Origin: Moraxella pluranimalium
Lineage (GTDB): Bacteria; Pseudomonadota; Gammaproteobacteria; Pseudomonadales; Moraxellaceae
DNA length: 64,000 nt
Assembly (NCBI RefSeq): GCF_002014825.1
Contig: NZ_MUYU01000018.1
Location: 1-64,000 of the forward strand
Direction: 5' to 3'
Positions 47,109 to 55,386 of this stretch are shown in pieces (the stretch's first letter is position 1; every line of letters begins with the position of its first letter). The position numbers and the translations under genes are program-made. The notes under the pieces are model-generated. The model was not told the DNA's origin. It saw only the letters and a list, made by a program, of their open reading frames with translations, and made no database searches.

Positions 47109-47507
47109 ATGATGTATAAAATGAGCGAACTAGCCAAATTAAGTGGCGTTCATCTTGAAACCATTCGTTATTATGAACGGCTAAAGTTAATCACACCTGC
47201 ACAGCGAAATACTAATGGCTATCGAGTATTTAGTGAAGTGCAATTCAATGAATTACAGTTTATTAAGGCGTGCCGTGCTATTGGCTTTAGTCTTGATGAA
47301 ATCCGTGAACTGCTTGCCTTGCAAGCCAATCCAAGTAACCCTTGTCAAATCGCTGATACGCTTGCCAAACAGCGCCTTGCCCAAATTGACCATCAAATCG
47401 AGCAATGTCAAAAAATCAAAGCCTTGCTTGAAGGCATTATCAATTGTCATTCTGCTGATATTGACCATTGTCAAATTATTCAAGGAATTAAGGAATTTGG
47501 AGAATAA
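47109..47507 (+). CDS. MerR-family metal-responsive regulator
   Basis: A 132-residue regulator: MerR winged helix (MSELAKLSGVHLETIRYYERLKLI), a dimerisation coiled coil and a C-terminal metal site with Cys79 (NPCQIAD) and CHSADIDHC near 112-120. These ligands suit Zn, Cd, Pb or Co rather than Hg. It activates the divergent CDF exporter when bound to metal. Either of two adjacent ATGs may be used; the second (47112) has the better spacing from AGAGGG. Its stop is one base before the end of the convergent DUF2075 gene. Confidence 0.88.
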   Translation: MMYKMSELAKLSGVHLETIRYYERLKLITPAQRNTNGYRVFSEVQFNELQFIKACRAIGFSLDEIRELLALQANPSNPCQIADTLAKQRLAQIDHQIEQCQKIKALLEGIINCHSADIDHCQIIQGIKEFGE

Positions 47508-47508
47508 A

Positions 47509-49455
47509 TTATAACTCCCCAATGCCCAACGAACGCAAATATTGATAAGTCCCATCATAAAAACACGGTTTGCGAGTATCGTCTGCCCTGCTACCTTCAG
47601 GAATCCAAATTACCATACCTTGCCGAGCACGTGTCAGTAGTACACGGTGGGCATTTTGGGTATATTGCCTATCGTCCGCTTTATTGACATTTTGCCATTT
47701 ACTGCCCTTAAAATTTTGATACTGCCATTGCCCATTGTGATAATAAAAATTTTCACCCCATGCCACGCACGCCCAATCCAGCTCAAGCCCCTGCACGTCA
47801 AATTCAGTCGCCACATCCTCCAAAAAGTACGACGAGCGCACATCATCTTTACCATTTAAAAACCAATGTTCGACTTCAATCTCATTTTTGACATTCACAC
47901 CAAGCGCTTTTAGACGACGCGCACCCGATGAAGCAATCAAGCCATAACGTTCACTGCCTTTGGCTTGCTCAATCAGCCAAGATTTTGCTTTTGTCAAATC
48001 CCGAGTTAAGACAATAGGATACTGTGATGAAATTTCTTGATAAAGAGCCTTTGCCTGCTCATGCCCCGCCAATAGCGCATGAACAAAAGCAGAAACTTTT
48101 TCTGAACGAAACGAACGCACTGACACTGCCAAATGCAAAGAAGGGTGCGCTTGCCCGCGTTCTTGCAACCAGTGTTTTAATGATAAATCTGACAAATAAT
48201 GGGCTTCATCGACGATTAACTCTGAATAATGCACTTGCCAATCAGCATAATGTTCTTTGAGCGCCATCATCCATTCGCCAAGCCCTGCTTCGCCCGTATT
48301 GATTTCTTGGCCGCCACCAATCAGACACACGATGACGCACCAGTCCTGATGGCGATTCATCACATCAATCAAAAACTCTGGCTCTGATTGATTAAAATCA
48401 CTCTGTCCGCGTTTTTGATTCATAAATTTACTGGCTTGCTCTTTGTTCCAAGCGCGCTGCGCCTCATCAAATACCACCACTTTTTCGGTTGGCGCTTGCG
48501 TGTCTTTTAAATACTCATCACGAAAATGGTGAATATTTTGAATAAAAGCTTTGGTCTCTTTGAGCGCCTCTTTTTTACTTTTGTCCTTGCCAGCCACATT
48601 TCTTGCTAGAGCTTCTTGTAGTACTTTTACCAACGGGCCATTGCCAGACAAGAAAACAGCATGCTCATCCTCTGCCATTTGCAAGCGCTGATTTGCGATA
48701 TTAAGCCCTGCCAACGTTTTACCAGCACCCGGCACGCCTGTAATAAAACAAATGGCTTTTTGTTTATTGGCTTTGGCTTGCTCAATAATTTGATTGATAC
48801 GGTGTGCGGTGATGGATAAATTTTCTGCACCTGCATCAGAACGGGTAATTTCTTGCACATCATGCGATTGGTACAAAGCTTGTGCCGCTTCTACAATCGT
48901 TGGCGTGGGTTTATACGCCGATTGTTCCCATTTTTGTACATTTAGTAAGGGCTGATGCGGAAATGAATGTAAAAATTGGCCTAAGTTTTCTGCATTGACA
49001 CAAATGGCCGAGCGCAAATCACGTGCTTGTTGAAGTTTATCTGCATCAATCACTTTCGCCTGTGCTTTTTCGGCAATCAGCACAGGGATTAAGGTAATCT
49101 TGTGACTACCCTCATGAAAATGATGCAAATCTAGTGCATAATCAATGACTTGCTCGATGGCTTGTTTGTCATAAGAGGTTGCACCGATTTTAAATTCCAA
49201 TACAAAAATTTGCCGCCCTAATATCACAATATTATCCACACGTTTGCCCATACGCGGAATAGCAAATTCAAAATAAATCTGCCCTTCTAGTCCGGCCAAT
49301 TGGGCTTTTAGTATCGCAATCTGTCTTTGCCATGCACTGTTCTGGGCATGTTCTAGGACTTGATGACGATGATTTGCTGCCAATTTCCCTAAAATACTTT
49401 TTTGGCCTTCATCAAGAAAATCGGAAATTTGATTGCTATAATAGGCTCGTGTCAT
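47509..49455 (-). CDS. PD-(D/E)XK nuclease-DUF2075 superfamily 1 helicase fusion
   Basis: A 648-residue predicted nuclease-helicase. N-terminal domain: IYFEFAIPRMGKRVDNIVILGRQIFVLEFKIG region, with D74, E87 and K89 forming a likely PD-(D/E)XK active site (motif RVDNIV...VLEFK). Helicase: Walker A GVPGAGKT (240-247), Walker B VVVFDEAQ (326-333), VDEAHY (415-420), motif V DVQGLELD (553-560), motif VI RVLLTRAR (604-611). The C-terminal part matches DUF2075 Schlafen/AAA-like helicases. DUF2075 proteins occur in phage-defence systems, which makes a defence role likely but unproven. No partner gene is seen. Looks AT-richer than the surrounding core genes. Confidence 0.85.
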   Translation of the reverse strand: MTRAYYSNQISDFLDEGQKSILGKLAANHRHQVLEHAQNSAWQRQIAILKAQLAGLEGQIYFEFAIPRMGKRVDNIVILGRQIFVLEFKIGATSYDKQAIEQVIDYALDLHHFHEGSHKITLIPVLIAEKAQAKVIDADKLQQARDLRSAICVNAENLGQFLHSFPHQPLLNVQKWEQSAYKPTPTIVEAAQALYQSHDVQEITRSDAGAENLSITAHRINQIIEQAKANKQKAICFITGVPGAGKTLAGLNIANQRLQMAEDEHAVFLSGNGPLVKVLQEALARNVAGKDKSKKEALKETKAFIQNIHHFRDEYLKDTQAPTEKVVVFDEAQRAWNKEQASKFMNQKRGQSDFNQSEPEFLIDVMNRHQDWCVIVCLIGGGQEINTGEAGLGEWMMALKEHYADWQVHYSELIVDEAHYLSDLSLKHWLQERGQAHPSLHLAVSVRSFRSEKVSAFVHALLAGHEQAKALYQEISSQYPIVLTRDLTKAKSWLIEQAKGSERYGLIASSGARRLKALGVNVKNEIEVEHWFLNGKDDVRSSYFLEDVATEFDVQGLELDWACVAWGENFYYHNGQWQYQNFKGSKWQNVNKADDRQYTQNAHRVLLTRARQGMVIWIPEGSRADDTRKPCFYDGTYQYLRSLGIGEL

Positions 49456-49585
49456 GAGTGTCTGCTCTGGATATACTTTGGCTTAGCATATCATATAATA
49501 ACAAGAAGGCAAAACGCCCCACCCATTTACATTATTTAAAAACTGTATTATCATGCAAAAGACAGTGATACAACAAGGACGCACC

Positions 49586-49864
49586 ATGACCATGACCATC
49601 ACCCACAACACCACCGCACAACGCTTTGAGACCACCATCGATGGCATCACCGCTTATCTGAGCTATCAAGTGGCTAGCGATGACACGCTGATTTATGACC
49701 ACACTATCGTCCCAAGCGCACTTGGCGGTCGTGGCATCGGCTCGGCATTGACCAAATTTGCCCTAGATTATGCCATCAAGCATGATAAGAAAGTCGTGCC
49801 AAGCTGTTCTTTTGTTGCGCATTACATAAATAAGCACACCCAATATCAATCTGTGCTAAAATAA
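49586..49864 (+). CDS. GNAT-type N-acetyltransferase, small (COG2388-like)
   Basis: A 92-residue stand-alone acetyltransferase: YLSYQV...LIYDHTIVPSALGGRGIGSALTKFALDYA, with RGIGS in the acetyl-CoA-binding loop, and HYINKHTQY near the end. This is the YjdJ-like group of very short GNAT proteins. I chose the ATG at 49586, with AAGGA 7 bases upstream. Cytoplasmic; substrate unknown. Followed after 33 bases by the pterin dehydratase-like gene, and possibly co-transcribed. Confidence 0.85.
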   Translation: MTMTITHNTTAQRFETTIDGITAYLSYQVASDDTLIYDHTIVPSALGGRGIGSALTKFALDYAIKHDKKVVPSCSFVAHYINKHTQYQSVLK

Positions 49865-49897
49865 GCCACATTCTGATTTATTTTTTTAGGAAATACT

Positions 49898-50185
49898 ATG
49901 AGCAGTCTAACTTCTGACCAAGTCGCCCTACAGCTTGACGGACTACCGGGGTGGTCTCGTGACGGCAACAGCCTGATTAAGACTTATACTTTTGAAGATT
50001 TTGCCACGGCGATGAGCTTTATGGTGCGTGTGTCATTTTTTGCCCAAAGCCTTGAGCATTATCCAGTGTGGCAACATGACTACAATGTCGTGAGCGTGCG
50101 TATCGGCGATGCAGAACAATCTGCTGTCCAAAGCCGTGATGTACAGCTTGCCAAGCGTATGGAAAGCTCATTGCAAGCCCTGTAA
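49898..50185 (+). CDS. Pterin-4a-carbinolamine dehydratase-like protein with altered active site
   Basis: A 95-residue PCD/DCoH-fold protein: LPGWSRDG (start), TFEDFATAMSFMVRVSFFAQSLEHYPVW, YNVVSVRI, SRDVQLAKRME. In true PCDs the segment is HHPEW and a later THD; here it is EHYPVW and no His follows in the GDAE stretch. Two of three catalytic His are therefore missing, so dehydratase activity is doubtful. The start is supported by AGGAAATACT before the ATG. No phenylalanine hydroxylase is nearby. Confidence 0.8.
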   Translation: MSSLTSDQVALQLDGLPGWSRDGNSLIKTYTFEDFATAMSFMVRVSFFAQSLEHYPVWQHDYNVVSVRIGDAEQSAVQSRDVQLAKRMESSLQAL

Positions 50186-50199
50186 TATTTTATTTACCC

Positions 50200-50235
50200 A
50201 ACAAAAGCAATGGCTTGACGGTCATTGCTTTTGTT
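50200..50235 (+). terminator. Terminator before parC
   Basis: Perfect 13-bp stem AACAAAAGCAATG / CATTGCTTTTGTT with a 10-base loop, after the pterin dehydratase-like gene. Confidence 0.8.
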
Positions 50236-50265
50236 GTATTTGCTTATAAATCGGTCGGTTTGGCA

Positions 50266-50295
50266 TTGCCTAACGCTGATAAAACTTGCTATCAT
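50266..50295 (+). promoter_or_regulatory. parC promoter
   Basis: TTGCCT (50266-50271), 18-base spacer, TATCAT (50290-50295) preceded by TGC, so an extended -10. Confidence 0.55.
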
Positions 50296-50324
50296 AGTCG
50301 ATTATTTCTGATTGATACCCTATT

Positions 50325-52550
50325 ATGACCACGCACATCGATACCCGCTCGGTAAGCGACTTTACCGAATACGCCTATCTCAACTACGCCATGTATGTCA
50401 TCATGGACCGTGCGCTACCGCACATTGCTGACGGGCTCAAGCCTGTACAGCGACGCATCGTCTATGCCATGAGCGAGCTTGGGCTACGCCACACCGCCAA
50501 GCCCAAAAAAAGCGCTCGTACCGTCGGTGATGTGCTGGGCAAATACCATCCGCATGGCGACATTGCGTGCTATGAAGCGATGGTGCTGATGGCACAGCCG
50601 TTCAGCTATCGCTACCCGCTCATCACCGGTCAAGGTAACTGGGGTAGTCCTGATGACCCAAAATCCTTTGCCGCCATGCGTTACACTGAAGCCAAGATGA
50701 GCCAGTATGCCAATACGCTACTGACCGAGCTTGAGCAAGGTACGGTGGATTGGCAAGATAACTTTGATGGCTCATTGACCGAGCCTGTCACCTTGCCTGC
50801 TCGTCTGCCTAATATCTTATTAAACGGCACCACAGGCATCGCTGTCGGTATGGCAACAGACATCCCACCGCACAATCTGAACGAAGTCGTCAAAGCCTGT
50901 ATCCGCCTATTAAAGAACCCTGATTTGTCGGTTAAGCAGCTGACCCAGACCATCCTTGCGCCTGATTTGCCGACCACCGCCGAAATCATCACTCCAAAAG
51001 ATGAGCTCGTCGCCATGTACGAGACTGGTCGTGGTAGCTACAAGATGCGTGCTACTTATCACATCGACCCAAAACAAAAAAATCTCGTCGTCATCGATGC
51101 CCTGCCTTATCAAGTCTCTGGCAACAAAATCATCGAACAAATCGCCAAATTGATGAACGATAAGAAACTGCCTTGGGTCGTCGATGCCAATGACGAATCG
51201 GACAATGCCAATCCGTGCCGTATCGTGATTGAGCTCAAAAAAGGCAAGCTTGAGATTGATAAAATCATGGGGCATCTATTTGCCAATACCGACCTTGAGA
51301 CCAGCTTTCGGGTCAATATGAACATGATCGGCGTCAATGGCAAGCCTGAAGTCAAAAACCTAAAAACCATCCTATCTGAATGGCTGTCGGTGCGTCGTGG
51401 CGTGGTCATCCGCAGGCTCAATCACCGCTTGGATAAGATTGACAAACGACTGCATATCTTGGCAGGTCTATTGATTGCTTATCTGAACATCGATGAAGTC
51501 ATCCGCATCATCCGTGAAGAAGACGATCCCAAGCTTGAGCTGATGAATCGCTATGGACTATCGGACATCCAAGCCGATGCCATCTTGGACATCAAACTGC
51601 GTCAGCTTGCCAAGCTCGAAGAAATCGAACTCAACGCCGAGCGTGACCGCCTAGAAGCCGAGCGTGCGGTGATTGCCGAACAGCTTGCCAATCCGGATGC
51701 CTTGACCGCCCTACTCATCGATGAGCTGACCGCCGATGCCAAAGAGCATGGCGATGCGCGCCGATCGCCTGTGGTGGAGCGTGATGAAGCCACCAGTCTA
51801 AAAGCCACCGAGCTCATCAGCGCCGAGCCTGTGACGGTGGTCATCTCGCAAGCAGGCTGGATTCGCCTTGCCAAAGGACACAGCACCGACCCAAGCGAGA
51901 TGAACTATCGTGCTGGCGATGGCTATTTGACCCACGCACTTGGTAAATCGACCGAACGCCTGATTTTGCTAGATAACACAGGGCGTAGCTATGGACTGGA
52001 TACGGTCAATCTGCCATCAGCTCGTGGTCAAGGCGACCCGATTACCAGCCTGTTAAACCTAGCCAGCGGCAGCAAAATCGAACAGCTACTATTTGGCACG
52101 CCACACAATATTATCATGGCAAGCAGCACGGGCTACGGCTTTGTCAATAGTATCAATAACCTTGACACCGCCCAAAAAGCTGGTAAAGCCAGCATCAATC
52201 TAGGCGATGGCACACTACTACCTGTGGCGGTGATGGATGCGAGCGATACGCTTGTGGCGGTGAGCGTCTCTAATGGTAATCTGCTGATTTTCCCACTTGA
52301 TGAGTTGCCACAGCTTGCCAAAGGCAAAGGTAATAAGCTTGTCAATCTCAAAGGCGATGAGACCATCACCGCCATCGCAAGCCTATCGGCAGATGACAGC
52401 CTAGTCATTACCGCAGGCAAGCGCACCTTGACGCTAAAGCCCAATGACATCGCCAATTATACTGGCAAGCGTGCTACTCGTGGCGCAGCCCTGCCAAAGG
52501 GCTTTGGCAAGGTGAGTCAAATGACTAAGCTTATCAAAGATAGCGAATGA
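50325..52550 (+). CDS. parC: DNA topoisomerase IV subunit A (ParC), Ile at position 80
   Basis: DNA-cleaving subunit of topoisomerase IV, which decatenates daughter chromosomes with ParE. The 741-residue protein has the active-site Tyr at 120 ([10 protein letters not shown]), the quinolone region at 72-90 (GKYHPHGDI), and the C-terminal beta-propeller. Position 80 is Ile (codon ATT, 50562-50564) where the usual residue is Ser; Glu84 is kept. This is the same substitution as S80I in quinolone-resistant Enterobacterales. Own promoter and terminator. Confidence 0.97.
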   Translation: MTTHIDTRSVSDFTEYAYLNYAMYVIMDRALPHIADGLKPVQRRIVYAMSELGLRHTAKPKKSARTVGDVLGKYHPHGDIACYEAMVLMAQPFSYRYPLITGQGNWGSPDDPKSFAAMRYTEAKMSQYANTLLTELEQGTVDWQDNFDGSLTEPVTLPARLPNILLNGTTGIAVGMATDIPPHNLNEVVKACIRLLKNPDLSVKQLTQTILAPDLPTTAEIITPKDELVAMYETGRGSYKMRATYHIDPKQKNLVVIDALPYQVSGNKIIEQIAKLMNDKKLPWVVDANDESDNANPCRIVIELKKGKLEIDKIMGHLFANTDLETSFRVNMNMIGVNGKPEVKNLKTILSEWLSVRRGVVIRRLNHRLDKIDKRLHILAGLLIAYLNIDEVIRIIREEDDPKLELMNRYGLSDIQADAILDIKLRQLAKLEEIELNAERDRLEAERAVIAEQLANPDALTALLIDELTADAKEHGDARRSPVVERDEATSLKATELISAEPVTVVISQAGWIRLAKGHSTDPSEMNYRAGDGYLTHALGKSTERLILLDNTGRSYGLDTVNLPSARGQGDPITSLLNLASGSKIEQLLFGTPHNIIMASSTGYGFVNSINNLDTAQKAGKASINLGDGTLLPVAVMDASDTLVAVSVSNGNLLIFPLDELPQLAKGKGNKLVNLKGDETITAIASLSADDSLVITAGKRTLTLKPNDIANYTGKRATRGAALPKGFGKVSQMTKLIKDSE

Positions 52551-52555
52551 TATAG

Positions 52556-52583
52556 ACGGTGGTGTAATAGCCACCGTTTTTTT
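52556..52583 (+). terminator. parC terminator
   Basis: ACGGTGG / CCACCGT stem, 8-base loop, then seven T. Confidence 0.9.
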
Positions 52584-52775
52584 ATTGATACATCAGTCAT
52601 CAATCATCTCAATACTGATTATTAAGATAGGATAATTATAGTCATATTTTTAATTATTCCATATACGCATAAACCTAGCACCAAATCCACCCTTGATAAA
52701 TATCCTAATGCACCCAACCTAAGTACTACCGATGATTTTGTCGGTGTGTTTTAAATAAATCAAAGGACATTTCCT

Positions 52776-53816
52776 ATGAGTATGAAAGTCGCTCGCTGGT
52801 ACGGTCAGCGTGATATCCGTGTCGAAACCGCCCCAATACCAAGCCCAAAAGCCCATCAAGTCAAAATCGCCGTCAAATACACAGGCATCTGCGGTTCTGA
52901 TTTGCACGAATACTTAGGCGGCCCAATCTTTATCCCTACCAAAGACAACCATCCATACTCAGGTCAAAAAGCCCCAATCACCATGGGTCATGAGTTCGCC
53001 GGTGAAATCGTCGAAGTCGGTAGCGATGTTACAGGCATCAAGGTCGGCGACCGTGTCACTGTCGAGCCTATCCTTGCCAAAAATGGCTTGACAGGCAAAT
53101 ATAACCTAGATGAAAATCTAGGCTTTGTCGGTCTAATGGCAGATGGCGGTTTTGCTGAATTTTGTGTGGTGGATGCCGAGCTTGTGCACAAGCTACCTGA
53201 CAGCATCGACTACGAGCAAGGCGCACTGACCGAGCCTGCCGCTGTTGCCCTATATGCCGTCCGCCAAAGCAAGCTAAAAGCTGGTGACACCGCTGCGGTC
53301 TTTGGCTGCGGCCCGATTGGACTGCTTGTCATCGAAGCCTTGCGAGCTGCTGGTGCGTCTGACATTTATGCCGTTGAGCTATCACCAGAACGCCAAGCCA
53401 AAGCAACCGAACTTGGCGCTATCGTCATCGACCCAACCAAAGTCGATACCGTCGCCGAAATCAAACGCCTAACAAATGGCGGTGCAGATGTGTCGTTTGA
53501 AGTCACAGGCGTCGCCCCAGTGCTTAAGCAATCAATTGAAGCCATCAAAAATGACGGCGAGTGCGTAATTGTCAGCATTTGGGAAGGTGAAGCATCTATC
53601 CATCCTAACGAAATCGTCATCAAAGAAAAAACCGTCAAAGGCATCATCGCCTATCGTGATGTATTCCCTGCGGTACTTAAACTCATGGAACAAGGCTACT
53701 TTAGCAAAGACAAGCTAGTCACCAAACGCATCAAGCTTGAAAATATCGTTGAAGAAGGCTTTGAAGCGTTGGTTAAAGAAAAAAGCCAAGTCAAAATCTT
53801 GGTTGAGCCAAAATAA
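52776..53816 (+). CDS. 2,3-butanediol dehydrogenase-type zinc alcohol dehydrogenase
   Basis: A 346-residue MDR-superfamily dehydrogenase. The catalytic zinc ligands are Cys in GICGSDLHEY and His-Glu in GHEFAGE, and Glu later (EPAAVAL). The NAD fold is GCGPIGLLVIEA with an acidic residue after the second strand (VELSPE), which favours NAD(H). The structural-zinc lobe lacks its four Cys (EPILAKNGLTGKYNLDENLGF), a variant also known in some BDHs. (R,R)-butanediol or acetoin is the likely substrate. AAAGGA lies 9 bases upstream of the ATG. Confidence 0.9.
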   Translation: MSMKVARWYGQRDIRVETAPIPSPKAHQVKIAVKYTGICGSDLHEYLGGPIFIPTKDNHPYSGQKAPITMGHEFAGEIVEVGSDVTGIKVGDRVTVEPILAKNGLTGKYNLDENLGFVGLMADGGFAEFCVVDAELVHKLPDSIDYEQGALTEPAAVALYAVRQSKLKAGDTAAVFGCGPIGLLVIEALRAAGASDIYAVELSPERQAKATELGAIVIDPTKVDTVAEIKRLTNGGADVSFEVTGVAPVLKQSIEAIKNDGECVIVSIWEGEASIHPNEIVIKEKTVKGIIAYRDVFPAVLKLMEQGYFSKDKLVTKRIKLENIVEEGFEALVKEKSQVKILVEPK

Positions 53817-53834
53817 TCTATCGCCTGATGAGAG

Positions 53835-53871
53835 CAATCAGCCCCCAAGCAAACCACTTGGGGGCTGATTG
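53835..53871. terminator. Strong hairpin after the butanediol dehydrogenase gene
   Basis: Perfect 15-bp stem CAATCAGCCCCCAAG / CTTGGGGGCTGATTG with a 7-base loop, but no T tract on either side. It lies between convergent genes. Confidence 0.6.
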
Positions 53872-53892
53872 TCATATCAGCTTGATGATGTC

Positions 53893-54225
53893 TTAATCTG
53901 ACTCAACATCAACCGTCTGATACACTTCATACGCAGGCACTTCGTACGGATGCGCATCCTTGTAAGCCTGTACTACATCGCACAGCTTGTTTTCAGGGAC
54001 GATCATTTCCACTTTCCATTCAGAGACAGTGGTGGTTTGGTTCACTTCGCCAATGCTTGGATTTGAGCCATCAAGCGGGCGAAACTGCCCCACGCCAAGC
54101 GTCTGCCAACAGCAGTGCGAATAGTTGCCATAGTGTCCTGCCCCTGCTTCAAACATGGCATTTTTGACGGTTTCTAGGGCAGACTCAGGGATGTAGGTGA
54201 CGATTTTATACAGTTGAAAATACAT
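53893..54225 (-). CDS. NIF3-like / YqfO-type small protein
   Basis: A 110-residue protein: YKIVTYIPESALETVKNAMFEAGAGHYGNYSHCCWQT, ending HPYEVPAYEVYQT. This is the NIF3-associated small domain found inserted in YqfO and also stand-alone (COG3323). Conserved His/Cys in SHCCW may bind metal. Function unknown in the family. I chose the ATG at 54225 because the conserved region starts there; the ribosome site is poor. Downstream of purC on the same strand. Confidence 0.82.
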   Translation of the reverse strand: MYFQLYKIVTYIPESALETVKNAMFEAGAGHYGNYSHCCWQTLGVGQFRPLDGSNPSIGEVNQTTTVSEWKVEMIVPENKLCDVVQAYKDAHPYEVPAYEVYQTVDVESD

Positions 54226-54256
54226 AGCGATTGCAAAATAATGGACGGATAAACAA

Positions 54257-54282
54257 ACAGGGCGAATTTGCATCCACCCTGT
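54257..54282 (-). terminator. Weak terminator after purC
   Basis: ACAGGG / CCCTGT stem with a 14-base loop, then TTGTTTATC on the minus strand. Confidence 0.4.
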
Positions 54283-54300
54283 CAGATTGTAAAATTGGGC

Positions 54301-55014
54301 TTATTCTAGTGGCACACCGATACGGCGAGCTACTTCTTCGTAGCCTTCGACGACATCGCCTAGACCTTGACGGAAGCGGTCTTTGTCCAGTTTTTTCTTG
54401 GTTTCTTTGTCCCACAGACGGCAGCCATCTGGTGAGAACTCATCGCCAAGCACCACACGGCCGTGGAATAGACCAAATTCTAGCTTAAAGTCCACCAACA
54501 TCAAGCCTGCATCATCAAACAGCTTTGATAGCACTTCATTGACTTTTAGGGTCAGCTCTTGCATTTGGCGTAGCTCATCAGGTGTGGCATAGCCAAGCGC
54601 AATCGCCGTTGATTCTGACAGCATCGGATCGCCAAGCGCATCATCTTTATAAAACAGCTCATAAGTCGGTGGCAATAGTGGCAAGCCTTCTGATAGACCC
54701 AGACGCTTCATCAAGCCACCAGCGGCATAGTTACGCACGACCGCTTCGACAGGAATCATTTTTAGGCGTTTTACCAAGACTTCATCGTCTGATAATTGCT
54801 TTTCAAAATGCGTCTCGATGCCAGCTTCGGCAAGCTTTTGCATGATAAAAGCATTGAAGCGATTGTTTACCATACCTTTACGGTCAAGGCTTGCCATCTT
54901 CTCGCCATTGAATGCGCTGGCATCATTGCGAAAATGCAATACCAAAAAATCAGGATCAGCGGTTTCATAGACAGATTTGGCTTTGCCGGTATAAAGTAGT
55001 GCTTGTTTTTCCAT
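54301..55014 (-). CDS. purC: Phosphoribosylaminoimidazole-succinocarboxamide synthase
   Basis: Purine synthesis enzyme that joins aspartate to CAIR using ATP. The 237-residue protein (same as E. coli) starts [18 protein letters not shown], with [15 protein letters not shown] (in the form [16 protein letters not shown]), [11 protein letters not shown] and [12 protein letters not shown] chose the ATG at 55014. It lies behind dapA and the short bamC-like gene, the order dapA-bamC-purC seen in E. coli. Confidence 0.98.
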   Translation of the reverse strand: MEKQALLYTGKAKSVYETADPDFLVLHFRNDASAFNGEKMASLDRKGMVNNRFNAFIMQKLAEAGIETHFEKQLSDDEVLVKRLKMIPVEAVVRNYAAGGLMKRLGLSEGLPLLPPTYELFYKDDALGDPMLSESTAIALGYATPDELRQMQELTLKVNEVLSKLFDDAGLMLVDFKLEFGLFHGRVVLGDEFSPDGCRLWDKETKKKLDKDRFRQGLGDVVEGYEEVARRIGVPLE

Positions 55015-55063
55015 GGGAGCTCTCAAAGTTGCAAACATCAAAAAATGGTCAGGTTTTAAGTAC

Positions 55064-55092
55064 AAAAGTGCGACACATCACATCGCACTTTT
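55064..55092 (-). terminator. Hairpin between bamC-like gene and purC
   Basis: Perfect 10-bp stem AAAAGTGCGA / TCGCACTTTT with a 9-base loop and TTTTG on the minus strand. Confidence 0.7.
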
Positions 55093-55098
55093 GGGGTA

Positions 55099-55371
55099 TT
55101 AACGCACGCTTGGCGGCTTTGGCAAGGCGTATTGCTTGCCTGATTCGTTGGTGAATGCCGGTACATCGCCTGTGACTGTCGGTGTCTGATACAGTGGCAC
55201 AAACTCGGCAGATGGCTGATTGGCTGGCAATTTGATTGGGTCAATCTTTTGGGCAGTGCGATAATCCAGACTGCCATTATCGCGCTTGCCAAGTAGGTTC
55301 TTGGTGGCGCTGCAGCCTGTCAATGCGATGGTAGCTGCCATGATACCTGCTGTTAGCTTTAAAGTTTTCAT
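55099..55371 (-). CDS. Short BamC-like lipoprotein (N-terminal segment only)
   Basis: A 90-residue lipoprotein with lipobox ALTGC (Cys20), then KNLLGKRDNGSLDYRTAQKIDPIKLP, which resembles the unstructured N-terminal part of BamC that binds BamD (Y..A....PL.VP form). E. coli BamC is about 340 residues with two helix-grip domains; both are missing. The gene position (dapA upstream, purC downstream) is that of bamC, which supports orthology. Either a natural minimal BamC or a remnant; no in-frame continuation is seen in the flanking DNA. Confidence 0.65.
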   Translation of the reverse strand: MKTLKLTAGIMAATIALTGCSATKNLLGKRDNGSLDYRTAQKIDPIKLPANQPSAEFVPLYQTPTVTGDVPAFTNESGKQYALPKPPSVR

Positions 55372-55386
55372 AAATAATCCAAAGTC

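Noticed and set aside
53835..53871. Strong hairpin as an attenuator or small RNA
   Set aside because: It sits between convergent genes and has no T tract or promoter; a terminator-like or transcript-end role is simpler.
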